A stretch of 64,000 bases of DNA from Bacteroidota bacterium (GTDB taxonomy: Bacteria; Bacteroidota; Bacteroidia; Sphingobacteriales; Sphingobacteriaceae): NCBI GenBank assembly GCA_018266915.1, contig JAFDZM010000022.1, positions 1-64,000 of the forward strand, read 5' to 3'. The notes under the pieces are model-generated. The model was not told the origin of the DNA and ran no database searches. It worked only from the letters and a program-made list of their open reading frames with translations. This document shows, piece by piece, positions 38,875 to 47,801 of this stretch; the stretch's first letter is position 1; the number at the start of each line of letters is the position of its first letter. A program made the position numbers and the translations under genes.

Positions 38875-40014
38875 TTAAAATTTACTCCATACAACACGTT
38901 TAATATAATCCGTATAACTCAAAATAATCCTAACTATTTTCTCAGAAACGTTTGGCATCGAATAGTCTGCCACGCGCCTGAAATTCCGATCTTCACCTAT
39001 TTTTTGATATTGTAATTGTTTCAATCCCTGCATAATGCGTTCAGGGTTCAGGCCCACCATCATTACAGACGCTTCTTCCATAGCTTCGGGGCGTTCATGT
39101 GCATCACGGATATTTAATGCCCTGAAGTTTAAGATCGACGATTCTTCTGATATAGTACCGCTGTCGGATAAAACAGCATATGATTTCATCTGCAAGGCAT
39201 TATAATCGTTAAACCCTAATGGTTTCAGGAATTGTACCTCCGGTCTCACCGATACTTTTTTAGCTTCTATCATATTCCTGGTGCGTGGGTGCGTGCTCAC
39301 AATTACCGGGAAGCCGAATGTTTCTGCAATATGATTTAAGCTTTCGATTAATCCATTGAAGTTCTTCTCGCTGTTAATGTTTTCTTCACGGTGTGATGAT
39401 ACGACAAAGTACTTACCTTCTTCCAGGTTCAAGCGGCTTAATACATCCGATTTTTCAATCTCAGGTTTGTAGTGGTTCAAAACCTCGAACATAGGTGAAC
39501 CTGTTTTAATGATCCTATCTGCAGGTAAGCCTTCACGTAAAAGATATTCACGGGCGATATCGCTGTAAGTAAGATTGATGTCGGCAATGTGGTCAACTAT
39601 CCGGCGGTTGGTTTCTTCGGGAACGCGCTGATCGAAACAACGGTTACCGGCTTCCATGTGAAATATCGGGATTTGGCGTTTTTTTGCAGGGATGGCACAA
39701 AGACAGCTATTAGTATCTCCCAGTATTAGGAACACATCTGGTTTTTCACTTTCCAGCAACGGATCAATCTTAATCAGTATCTGACCCACAGTCGCGGTAG
39801 CAGTTGCTCCGGCAGCATTTAAGAAATGATCGGGTTTGCGTATGCCCAGGTCGTCAAAAAATATCTGGTTCAGTTCGTAATCATAGTTTTGGCCGGTATG
39901 AACCAGTATGTGATCAATAGCTTCCGACTGATCCAGTGCAGCCATAACCCGCGACAATCTTATTATTTCAGGCCGTGTACCAACCACGGTCATTACTTTA
40001 AGTCTCGATTTCAT
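38875..40014 (-). CDS. capG: UDP-N-acetylglucosamine 2-epimerase family (CapG/WbjD)
   Basis: 379 aa. A non-hydrolysing 2-epimerase of the WecB family. It has TVVGTRPEIIRLSRVM, HTGQNYDYELN, LGDTNSCL, HMEAGNRCFDQRVPEETNRR and SDSGTISEESS. The AGNRCFD form and the CapE/CapF neighbours indicate CapG/WbjD, the last step of UDP-L-FucNAc synthesis (UDP-L-PneNAc to UDP-L-FucNAc), rather than WecB. It is 33 bp after capF. Confidence 0.88.
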   Translation of the reverse strand: MKSRLKVMTVVGTRPEIIRLSRVMAALDQSEAIDHILVHTGQNYDYELNQIFFDDLGIRKPDHFLNAAGATATATVGQILIKIDPLLESEKPDVFLILGDTNSCLCAIPAKKRQIPIFHMEAGNRCFDQRVPEETNRRIVDHIADINLTYSDIAREYLLREGLPADRIIKTGSPMFEVLNHYKPEIEKSDVLSRLNLEEGKYFVVSSHREENINSEKNFNGLIESLNHIAETFGFPVIVSTHPRTRNMIEAKKVSVRPEVQFLKPLGFNDYNALQMKSYAVLSDSGTISEESSILNFRALNIRDAHERPEAMEEASVMMVGLNPERIMQGLKQLQYQKIGEDRNFRRVADYSMPNVSEKIVRIILSYTDYIKRVVWSKF

Positions 40015-40047
40015 TATATAATATTAGGCAGATGTTTTAATATTCAA

Positions 40048-41163
40048 CTAAACGTTTTCAAAATAAGTATCCGAATCGGCTGGATCATAGAACTCGTTGA
40101 TCCAGAATATGGTATATAATTCTTCAGTTCCGACATTTTTGATGTTGTGGGTATACCAAACCGGCATGTCAACGTAAGCTGGCTCATCACCCGAAAGGTG
40201 AAAATCAAGCACTTCATCGGTTCCAATCCTTCTGAGTTGTATCAATGCATTCCCTTTTATAACTGCAAAGCGTTCAATTTTTCTGGTATGATAATGGTTG
40301 CCCCGTGTAATGCCGGGTACGGTAGTAGAAAAAGACACCTGCCCGCCTACATTTAGCCGGATCACCTCAACAAAGGCGCCTCTTGGATCGATGTGCTGCT
40401 TAAACTTAACCGGGAAATAGTTTTTGACATCCATATAGCAGCGAAAGGTATTGAACAGCTTCACTTCAAACGGATCATTCAACTGCGGAATTATTCCGCC
40501 ATCCATATAGTCACTTTTGTAACCTTCCAGAAGCTTCAAAATAGCCGATACCTTCTTTTCATCCGTATGCGGGATAACTAAAAGGTCTTTTCCTTCCTTG
40601 CTCCTGATCTCATGAATGATCGCCTTCGCCAGGTCATCTACATAAATCAGCTTTACATCTCCGTCAACTTCAATGTTCGGAGTTTCATTATGCGTTAGCT
40701 GATGACAAAAAGTGGCTATGAAAGAATTATAATAAGGATGCCCAAAAGGACCGAATACATTCGGGATCACCATACCAGTGAACTTTCCGCCCGAACGTTT
40801 GGCCCAGGCAGCAAACAGTTCCCTGCCCGCCTTCTTGCTTTTGCCATATACGTTGTCGCGTTCTTCCTGAGATGAAGAAGAGAACAGGACGTGTGCCTTA
40901 CTATTAACAGCTTCCAATGCACCAACCAGTTTTTCAACCAGTTCGATATTGGTTTTGTAAATAGTATCCGGATCGTTGTGACGATTTAATGCAGCAAGGT
41001 GAACGATGGCATCGCAATCAGAAACAAATTGTTGCAGTTTGCTCTCGTCCTCGAAATAGTCTCTTGAAAAAGGTACAACTTCAAATTCATCAGGAAAAAG
41101 CTGGATGGTATTGGTTAAATGTTTCCCAACAAATCCTTCATTTCCTGTAATACCTATTTTCAT
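40048..41163 (-). CDS. capF: Bifunctional UDP-sugar epimerase/reductase CapF
   Basis: 371 aa. An N-terminal SDR domain (GNEGFVGKHL, about 7-16; YGKSKKAGREL) fused to a C-terminal cupin (about 245-371: FKQHIDPRGAFVEVIRL, RGNHYHTRKIERFAVI with metal/catalytic His). The two-domain layout and length are exactly those of CapF/WbjC, which acts on the product of CapE to give UDP-2-acetamido-2,6-dideoxy-L-talose. It overlaps the preceding cupin gene by 4 bp. Confidence 0.92.
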   Translation of the reverse strand: MKIGITGNEGFVGKHLTNTIQLFPDEFEVVPFSRDYFEDESKLQQFVSDCDAIVHLAALNRHNDPDTIYKTNIELVEKLVGALEAVNSKAHVLFSSSSQEERDNVYGKSKKAGRELFAAWAKRSGGKFTGMVIPNVFGPFGHPYYNSFIATFCHQLTHNETPNIEVDGDVKLIYVDDLAKAIIHEIRSKEGKDLLVIPHTDEKKVSAILKLLEGYKSDYMDGGIIPQLNDPFEVKLFNTFRCYMDVKNYFPVKFKQHIDPRGAFVEVIRLNVGGQVSFSTTVPGITRGNHYHTRKIERFAVIKGNALIQLRRIGTDEVLDFHLSGDEPAYVDMPVWYTHNIKNVGTEELYTIFWINEFYDPADSDTYFENV

Positions 41164-41609
41164 AATGAATTGCTTATATCGTTCCAGTTATACCATTTAT
41201 CCTGATCATACCGGTAATCGTCACCGACAGACTGTTGAACTGTAAAATCAGAGAATATCATCACACGCGAACCAGGCTCCAGCGCCTTAAATCCATTTGC
41301 ATACCCACCAGGGATATGTAAAACAGCCGGATTACTAGCTGACAGATTATATTCAAATGTCTCGCACTCGCCGGAAGGATTTTCCCAGTTATCGATCTTT
41401 ACTGCTAATACTTTAAAGGCCCCGGCAATAACATGGAACCACTTGCTTTCTGTGCGATGGCCCTGCCAGGCCCTTACAATAGTTACATCAGCGGGTTCAA
41501 TGGTATAAAACCGTTTTATACCATCGAATGTAAAATCATTCACGAAACAGATTGATCCCCGATGATCGGTATGAACTGCACCGGATATGACCTCAGGTTG
41601 ATTACTCAT
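41160..41609 (-). CDS. Cupin sugar epimerase-like protein
   Basis: 149 aa. A single cupin domain related to RmlC/WxcM-like proteins: HTDHRGSICFVNDF, VRAWQGHRTESKWFHVI and HIPGGYANGFKAL. The catalytic His of true RmlC (RGLHxQ) is replaced here by W-Q-G-H-R, so it is not a standard rhamnose epimerase. Wedged between capE (6 bp) and capF (4-bp overlap), it probably helps the L-FucNAc branch or its epimerisation steps. The exact role is not known. Confidence 0.75.
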   Translation of the reverse strand: MSNQPEVISGAVHTDHRGSICFVNDFTFDGIKRFYTIEPADVTIVRAWQGHRTESKWFHVIAGAFKVLAVKIDNWENPSGECETFEYNLSASNPAVLHIPGGYANGFKALEPGSRVMIFSDFTVQQSVGDDYRYDQDKWYNWNDISNSL

Positions 41610-41615
41610 ATCAGT

Positions 41616-42653
41616 TTACCCCGGATATTGTGCTACTTCGTTATCACCAAACAATTCCTTTTTTATTAGCGGAAGATTTGATAATAGCTTCTTCATTCCC
41701 TCTACTCCCAATTGCTGCGTATTGTGCGAATGGTAATCCTCTATCCGGGCTATGTCTACTTCACCCTCCGAAAAATATTGGTTATAGTTCAGGTTGCGGT
41801 TATCGGCAGGTATACGGTAAAAGTTGCCCATATCTTCTGCCTTCGCCATCTCTTCGCGGGTACACAGTGTCTCATATAGCTTTTCGCCGTGGCGTGTACC
41901 TATGATCTGCGTTTCGTTATCGGCATGGGCTAACTCCTTTAATGCTGTAGCCAGGTCGCCGATTGTGCCTGCAGGTGCTTTATTAACAAACAGATCACCC
42001 TGATTACCATGTTCAAATGCAAACAAAACAAGATCAACCGCATCTTCCAGTGACATCAGGAAGCGTGTCATTTTAGGATCAGTAATCGTTATCGGGTTGC
42101 CTTCCTTTATTTGTTTTAGGAACAATGGAATAACAGAGCCGCGCGAAGCCATTACGTTACCGTACCTGGTCAGGCACACGGTAGTTGTATTGTCGATAAT
42201 GTTGCGAGATGCAGCAATGGCGACCTTTTCCATCAAAGCTTTTGAAATACCCATTGCGTTGATCGGGTAAGCTGCTTTATCGGTACTCAGGCATATAATT
42301 TTTGATACCTTGTTGGCAACGGCTGCATCAATGGTATTTTGGGTACCAAATACATTGGTTTTGGTAGCTTCTATTGGGAAGAACTCGCATGATGGCACTT
42401 GCTTTAATGCAGCAGCGTGAAATACCAGATCGACACCATGCATGGCACGCTCAATACTGTTATAATCGCGCACATCGCCTATATAAAATTTCAGCTTCTC
42501 ATTTTTGAGCTGATTGCGCATATCGTCCTGCTTCTTTTCATCACGACTAAAAATGCGTATTTCTTTAATATCAGTATGTAAAAAACGGCTTAAAACAGCA
42601 TTGCCAAATGAGCCCGTTCCACCTGTTATCAGCAATATTTTATCTTTAAACAT
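41616..42653 (-). CDS. capE: UDP-GlcNAc 4,6-dehydratase/5-epimerase CapE
   Basis: 345 aa. A soluble SDR with LLITGGTGSFGNAVL (about 7-21), HAAALKQVPSCEFFP, and LSTDKAAYPINAMGISKALME, in which Met replaces the Tyr of YxxxK. TRYGNVMASRGSVIPLF and GTRHGEKLYETL complete the CapE/WbjB pattern. First step of UDP-L-FucNAc synthesis. It differs from the membrane dehydratase at 20683 in lacking membrane segments. Confidence 0.93.
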   Translation of the reverse strand: MFKDKILLITGGTGSFGNAVLSRFLHTDIKEIRIFSRDEKKQDDMRNQLKNEKLKFYIGDVRDYNSIERAMHGVDLVFHAAALKQVPSCEFFPIEATKTNVFGTQNTIDAAVANKVSKIICLSTDKAAYPINAMGISKALMEKVAIAASRNIIDNTTTVCLTRYGNVMASRGSVIPLFLKQIKEGNPITITDPKMTRFLMSLEDAVDLVLFAFEHGNQGDLFVNKAPAGTIGDLATALKELAHADNETQIIGTRHGEKLYETLCTREEMAKAEDMGNFYRIPADNRNLNYNQYFSEGEVDIARIEDYHSHNTQQLGVEGMKKLLSNLPLIKKELFGDNEVAQYPG

Positions 42654-42658
42654 CGTGG

Positions 42659-43876
42659 CTAATCAATTTCTTCAATTAATTTATATATTTTTTCGCTTTG
42701 TTTTTCAGGGTTTTTGTTTTTTAGCACAAAATCCCTTGCTGTCCGTCCCTTTTCAATTAATACCTCCGGATCAAAGTTCAAAATTTCAGATATCTTATCT
42801 GCAAGAACCTTAACCGATGTATCTTCAAGGGTGTAGCAATAATCATAATATTCGTCAGGTATGCCGGCTAGTTTATATAAGAGCGTAGGCGTACCTGATG
42901 CTAAAAACTCCATCACTTTAGATGGGAATGAGAATTTAGTAAATTCCCCCTCAGGCGTCCGCGGGCTAACTAATAACGATGCATCCCTTTGTAACTTTAA
43001 AATCCCCGGCCTGTCAATCTTGTTTCCTTTGTAAACTATATTTCCATTGCGCCCGGCGGCTGCTATTATTTCATCTTTTGTATTTCCGCTTCCACAAATT
43101 TCTAGTTGGTAGTTGTTGTTATCAAGCAAATTAAAGGCCTCTATAAGATTTAAAATTCCGGACTTTCTGTGCAAAGAACCTGTGTAGTGAATTATTTTTT
43201 TATTACCCGTGCTATTTTTAGGCGGTGCCTCAGTCTTACCCAAATTAGCAACTCCCTCAACTACGGTCCATTTTTTATCACCAATCGGCAACATTTCCGC
43301 CATATATTTGGTGATCAGGACATATTTATCTACTTCGTTAAGCGATTTTTCTAATATCGCATTATTATACTTTTTAAATATTCTATAGAATACGTTATCC
43401 GGCCCTCCCATATGCTGGGGCAGATCCGTAATAATTACTGCAATTTTTATATTCTTAAATTTCCGCTTGGCTGCTATTGCAGCCTTTAAAAAAGGTACAA
43501 AGGGATTATAAATCAATATAGTCTTGTCTTCGTTGTTTTGACGGGCCCAATCAAAAATTCTTTTTTTGGCCTTGGAATAGATATCGAAATTTTTTAACCC
43601 CAAAAAGTTAAAATACCCTACGTTGAATCCATCAAATCCTAACTCCTTACCAAAAGCGAATTGTTTAATAGATGTTGTACTATATAAAGTAGGATAAGAG
43701 CCGATATAAGGAAAATTTAACACCTTGATATCCTTATAGTAAGCAGTTAAGCCCTCAACAAGGGACCATTGCAGACCATCTGCCGCATATTGTGTATTAT
43801 TTTTACTATTTTTTATTATTTCTTCTCGTATCTCAGTCGGAAAAAGACCGGTTAAAAACAATACTTTATTCGCCAT
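42659..43876 (-). CDS. Glycosyltransferase family 4 protein
   Basis: 405 aa, GT-B. The acceptor half includes TGLFPTEIREEIIKNSKNN and AVIITDLPQHMGG. The donor domain has IIHYTGSLHRKSGILNLIEAF and GEFTKFSFPSKVMEFLASGTPTL, the usual E-x-type donor loop. No signal or membrane segment, so cytosolic or peripheral. It lies 5 bp upstream of capE, hence a candidate for using UDP-L-FucNAc (inference from position). Confidence 0.85.
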   Translation of the reverse strand: MANKVLFLTGLFPTEIREEIIKNSKNNTQYAADGLQWSLVEGLTAYYKDIKVLNFPYIGSYPTLYSTTSIKQFAFGKELGFDGFNVGYFNFLGLKNFDIYSKAKKRIFDWARQNNEDKTILIYNPFVPFLKAAIAAKRKFKNIKIAVIITDLPQHMGGPDNVFYRIFKKYNNAILEKSLNEVDKYVLITKYMAEMLPIGDKKWTVVEGVANLGKTEAPPKNSTGNKKIIHYTGSLHRKSGILNLIEAFNLLDNNNYQLEICGSGNTKDEIIAAAGRNGNIVYKGNKIDRPGILKLQRDASLLVSPRTPEGEFTKFSFPSKVMEFLASGTPTLLYKLAGIPDEYYDYCYTLEDTSVKVLADKISEILNFDPEVLIEKGRTARDFVLKNKNPEKQSEKIYKLIEEID

Positions 43877-43909
43877 TCTATTATTGGGTATTACTTTATG
43901 CTACTTGAA

Positions 43910-45172
43910 CTAGCCCTTATCGTCGTCACTAATTTTTAACGCCTTCAGATTATGTACATAATTACGATATGTCAAATTCTCAGAGGCATATTTTGCGTTG
44001 TTGCGATATTTTATTTTTAATGCTTTTAAATTGTCGATGCTATACGCTATGGCATTTGTTAAGCTTTCAATGTTAGATGGTTTAAAACTAACTGATAAAG
44101 CATCGTCAACATTCACTTCCTTGACCGATTTAAAATCACCATTTATCACAATTTTTCCGGACATTAAAGCATCCAGGTATTTGACATGGATGATCAATTC
44201 AGAGTATAAGTTCATCTTATCCGGGCAAACTATAATCGTAGCTATATCTTGATAGGTTCGAAGATAATGATACGGTGTCCGCCCGATAAAATGTACATTT
44301 TCATCCAATCCTTTTTCCCTTACCAGGTTTTTGCATTCCTCCATCGTTACGCCATCACCTACCAGTACCAATTTTATCCGTTTTTGTTTGGGTATTAAAT
44401 TGGAAACAGCGCTAATCAGATCGGGAACGCCGCCTGTTTTTTTAAATATGCCGGCAAAAAATATAACTATATCATTTTCGTGTATATGTAAGTCGGAAGA
44501 AAGTTTCTTCTTCAATACATCGTCCACTGATTGGAACGCAATGTCAGGGCTCAATACATATGGAATCACAACGTTTTTCCCCGACGAGATTTCAGGATAC
44601 AATTCAACAAAGAATTCCTGCATGACTTTACTTGCAAATATTAAGCCATACGCATTATTGAATACTTTGGTATCCAGCAAATTAGAGATACAATATTTTG
44701 ATAAAAACTTTACTTTTTCTAAAAACGAGCGCGCATGATCAGCCTGAAATTTAAACTCTACGGTTGCAATGCCGTGCAGGTCATTAATATATCCTGCGAT
44801 AACACCTTTTTTCTTCAATACATAACCGATGGTATTATCCAGGTATTCAAAGAATATAATATGTCGTTTTTCGAATGAGTTTTGTTGTATAACGGTTTTT
44901 AACCTGTCAATAAGTCCTTTATATTTTGAGAGAGCAATAGATAATGGTAATGCGCCCACCACTCCCTGGAAAGACCGTTTATCTTTTGGGCTAAAACTGT
45001 ACCCGATGTTGATATGCTTAATAGAGGGATCAAACTTTCCCATGCCTTTTGCATTGGAAATAAGGGTTACATTCTCTCCTTGTTTTGCCAGCTCATTAAG
45101 TATACCATACATCCGAATGGTTGCCCCCCCTTCTCTGCTGAAATCATTCATCGTAAAAAAAATGTAAGGCAT
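43910..45172 (-). CDS. Glycosyltransferase family 4-like protein
   Basis: 420 aa, GT-B. The N-terminus YIFFTMNDFSREGGATIRMYGI has the glycine-containing acceptor loop. The donor domain shows IFFAGIFKKTGGVPDLISAV, VLVGDGVTMEECKNLV and VHFIGRTPYHYL, but the last E-x7-E motif is weak (SELIIHVKYLDALMSGKIVI). Function as a transferase is likely, sugar unknown. Between the rhamnose 4-epimerase-like gene and another GT4. Confidence 0.8.
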   Translation of the reverse strand: MPYIFFTMNDFSREGGATIRMYGILNELAKQGENVTLISNAKGMGKFDPSIKHINIGYSFSPKDKRSFQGVVGALPLSIALSKYKGLIDRLKTVIQQNSFEKRHIIFFEYLDNTIGYVLKKKGVIAGYINDLHGIATVEFKFQADHARSFLEKVKFLSKYCISNLLDTKVFNNAYGLIFASKVMQEFFVELYPEISSGKNVVIPYVLSPDIAFQSVDDVLKKKLSSDLHIHENDIVIFFAGIFKKTGGVPDLISAVSNLIPKQKRIKLVLVGDGVTMEECKNLVREKGLDENVHFIGRTPYHYLRTYQDIATIIVCPDKMNLYSELIIHVKYLDALMSGKIVINGDFKSVKEVNVDDALSVSFKPSNIESLTNAIAYSIDNLKALKIKYRNNAKYASENLTYRNYVHNLKALKISDDDKG

Positions 45173-45184
45173 AGCGGCGTAGGT

Positions 45185-46324
45185 TTATTTAAACAAGCCT
45201 TTGGCTCTCATTTCTTCAATTGATGCCTGATAATTATCTTTTTCTATCTCCTGCGAATTTACCCAGTCAACAAATAGTTTTACTCCCCTCCCGAAATTAA
45301 ATTGGGGTTCAAAGCCCAGCAGACTTTTGATTTTTGACAGATCGGCATAATTATGCCGGATATCACCTAAACGGTAATTACCGGTAATTTTAACCGGGAC
45401 ATCTTTACCGTAATAACTGACTAATGTATTCGCAACGGTCAATACATCCGTAGGCACACCGGTACCTACGTTAAATATTTCGTTGTTGGCGGCATCGTTT
45501 TCAATACCCAAAATTGTGGCATCTACTACGTCGTCTATAAATACAAAATCCCTTGATTCTTTTCCGTCTTCAAAAATATTAATCGGGTTATTATTTTTTA
45601 TCTGGGTTGAAAATATGGACAGAATACCGGTGTAAGGGTTTTTCAACGATTGACCGGGCCCATATACATTTTGATACCTGAACGCGACAGGTGCAATTCC
45701 AATGGTGGGGCAAACCGTCATTACCATTTGTTCCTGATTTTGTTTGGTAATGCCATATACAGATGAAGGGTGTATTTTCGACTCCTCATCTGTAGCAAGC
45801 AGCTCGAGCGGAGACGAGTAACCATCGTATTTAACTTCAAAATCGCCCTTGGCAAGATATTCATCTGTACGATGCTTAGGGTAAACAATTTTGCCATCGG
45901 CTGCTTTATATCTCCCCTCGCCGTAAATAGCCCGTGAAGAAGCTATTATTACCTTTTTTACCTGGTTAGGCTCGTTTGCAAGCAGATCAAGCATTATTGC
46001 TGTGCCTGAAATATTGACATCAACATATTTATGAATTTCGTACATCGACTGACCTGTACCGGTTTCAGCTGCGAAGTGTACCACAATCTCTTGTCCGTAA
46101 ATAGCTTTTAGAATATCTTCCCTGGATGTTACTGTACCCGTTATGAACTTTACTTTCCCTTTTAAAGATTGAAATAATGGAGATGTTTCTTCGGGGTTGC
46201 TGCCATGTATTTGAGGAGATAAGTTATCTAAAACGGTAACGTTATAACCTTTGTCAATAAGCTTTAAAGCTAACTTATTGCCTATAAATCCTGCACCACC
46301 GGTAATTAAAATATTTTTATTCAC
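45185..46324 (-). CDS. SDR, probable dTDP-L-rhamnose 4-epimerase
   Basis: 379 aa. Extended SDR: ITGGAGFIGNKLALKLI, HFAAETGTGQSMYEIHKYVDVN, SSRAIYGEGRY, then an insertion (about 145-175, KIVYPKHRTDEYLAKGDFEV) before SSVYGITKQNQEQMV (YxxxK) and a C-terminal LGDIRHNYADLSK. This long insertion and the length resemble WbiB/Tll-type enzymes that convert dTDP-L-rhamnose to dTDP-6-deoxy-L-talose. UDP-sugar 4-epimerases are an alternative. The start is GTG at 46324; no in-frame ATG is available nearby. A -7 box and hairpin precede it. Confidence 0.7.
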   Translation of the reverse strand: MNKNILITGGAGFIGNKLALKLIDKGYNVTVLDNLSPQIHGSNPEETSPLFQSLKGKVKFITGTVTSREDILKAIYGQEIVVHFAAETGTGQSMYEIHKYVDVNISGTAIMLDLLANEPNQVKKVIIASSRAIYGEGRYKAADGKIVYPKHRTDEYLAKGDFEVKYDGYSSPLELLATDEESKIHPSSVYGITKQNQEQMVMTVCPTIGIAPVAFRYQNVYGPGQSLKNPYTGILSIFSTQIKNNNPINIFEDGKESRDFVFIDDVVDATILGIENDAANNEIFNVGTGVPTDVLTVANTLVSYYGKDVPVKITGNYRLGDIRHNYADLSKIKSLLGFEPQFNFGRGVKLFVDWVNSQEIEKDNYQASIEEMRAKGLFK

Positions 46325-46338
46325 GATATGAAAACATG

Positions 46339-46355
46339 AAGTGTCTCTGACACTT
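46339..46355 (-). promoter_or_regulatory. Leader hairpin before the rhamnose 4-epimerase-like gene
   Basis: AAGTGTC and GACACTT pair perfectly (7 bp, 3-nt loop) 14 nt upstream of the GTG start. No strong T-run follows on the minus strand. Confidence 0.4.
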
Positions 46356-46426
46356 ATAATAAACTAGATGTAGCTGAAACGGAATCAAAGCTTTGCCTTC
46401 ACAAAATTCCGTTGGTAAATGTCGCA

Positions 46427-46457
46427 CAAAGATAAAATAGCAAACGATAAAAAGAAA
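46427..46457 (-). promoter_or_regulatory. Candidate internal promoter of the polysaccharide locus
   Basis: TATCTTTG (46434-46427, minus strand) fits TAnnTTTG, with TTTC (46457-46454) at exactly 19 nt. It lies in the 133-bp gap, the largest inside the main operon, so the distal part (45185 to 37644) may have its own start. Confidence 0.5.
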
Positions 46458-47801
46458 CTATGCACTGTTCCATTTATCCAGCGACGACTCAAAAACCCAT
46501 TTCAGCAATTTTTGTTGACCTTTCTTTTCATGATTCTTTAAAAATAGCTGCCATGCATTAGATAGTAATCGTTTGTTCAAGTCTTCTGATAGAGAATTTT
46601 CTATTACATCATGAAATTCCGTACCAGTTAAATCAGATATGACATGGGCGCAATCGTTATCACGGAGGTATTCTATCGAAGCGATATCAGCCGGCCCTAT
46701 TGCAATTATTGGCTTTTGGGCTGCCAGGTATTCAGGAATTTTGGTTGAGATAGATAAGCGGGTATATTGTTTTATTTTTTCGTCGAATGACTCGACATGC
46801 ACCAAATAAGTGCTCCTTTGCATCGCCCCGATCAATTCTCCTTGCGATATTCTGTCACAAAATATCACACCACCTAGATGTGCAAATTCATGCTTGTATC
46901 TATCGCGGTCTGCATCGGGCGCATAAATTCTAAGCTCTGATTGATGCGAAGCATAAGCCGGGTTCTTTTTTAAAGACTCAAAGAATAATTTTAATGTTTG
47001 CCACCTAAGCAAATGCAATCCGCCAAAATAAGAGAATATTAAATTACCGTTTGCCGGGCGATCTGTTCTAACAGGCTCGTGAATATCAACGCAGTTCATC
47101 AATGCCACAAATTCTTTGCGATATTCTGTCTGATACTCCCTGGCCATTTTTTCGCTGATTACAATACTTATTTCCGATCTCTTGAACACCCTGCGCAAGA
47201 GTTGCGCCTTTCTTAGGCGGGGAATTACCAGCAACGGATCGCCTTCATAAATGGTATTGGGCCAGTCATCCATAAAATGAGGCACAATAGGAACTTTAAT
47301 TCTATCCGAAATTTTGCAAGCTATATCCATTATGGACATAGACTGTAAAGGAGAATAAATAATACCCGGGCTAAAATCGGCAATAAATCTATCCAACGCG
47401 GAACCGTACTTGTATGGCAACAATGCTTTATGAGAAGATGCTATTGTATGTATGTAATTTAATATACTACCCTTCATCGATTTATCGGCCGCAGCACCAG
47501 ACACACCTTTTACTTCGCTTTTCGACGAACGAAGTGCCTTCATAAGTCCTTTTCTATCCGATTGCTTTTTTCTTATATATTTTATGTCTGATATATGAAA
47601 TACGGGATAATTGGTTTGGGGTGTGTTTTTGTCAAGAGAGATATATACTATAGCCACTTTATCCAACGGCCACTCCGAAAACATATTTTTTATTGTAATA
47701 TTGGTCGCATTATCGTCATTAGGGACATTGCTGGTTATCAGCAAAACCTTGCATAAATCAATATCCTGTTTATTTGCCAGTTCTTCCATCAAATTTGTCA
47801 T
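46458..47801 (-). CDS. Glycosyltransferase-like protein (GT-B)
   Basis: 447 aa. Rossmann-like halves with LLITSNVPNDDNATNI and a donor domain including FSYFGGLHLLRWQTLKLFFESL and YTRLSISTKIPEYLAAQKPII (donor-loop E in PEYLAA). VPHFMDDWPNTIYEG suggests an acceptor loop. Family assignment to GT4 is likely but it is divergent. It overlaps the Wzy gene by 4 bp. No membrane segments. Confidence 0.75.
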   Translation of the reverse strand: MTNLMEELANKQDIDLCKVLLITSNVPNDDNATNITIKNMFSEWPLDKVAIVYISLDKNTPQTNYPVFHISDIKYIRKKQSDRKGLMKALRSSKSEVKGVSGAAADKSMKGSILNYIHTIASSHKALLPYKYGSALDRFIADFSPGIIYSPLQSMSIMDIACKISDRIKVPIVPHFMDDWPNTIYEGDPLLVIPRLRKAQLLRRVFKRSEISIVISEKMAREYQTEYRKEFVALMNCVDIHEPVRTDRPANGNLIFSYFGGLHLLRWQTLKLFFESLKKNPAYASHQSELRIYAPDADRDRYKHEFAHLGGVIFCDRISQGELIGAMQRSTYLVHVESFDEKIKQYTRLSISTKIPEYLAAQKPIIAIGPADIASIEYLRDNDCAHVISDLTGTEFHDVIENSLSEDLNKRLLSNAWQLFLKNHEKKGQQKLLKWVFESSLDKWNSA

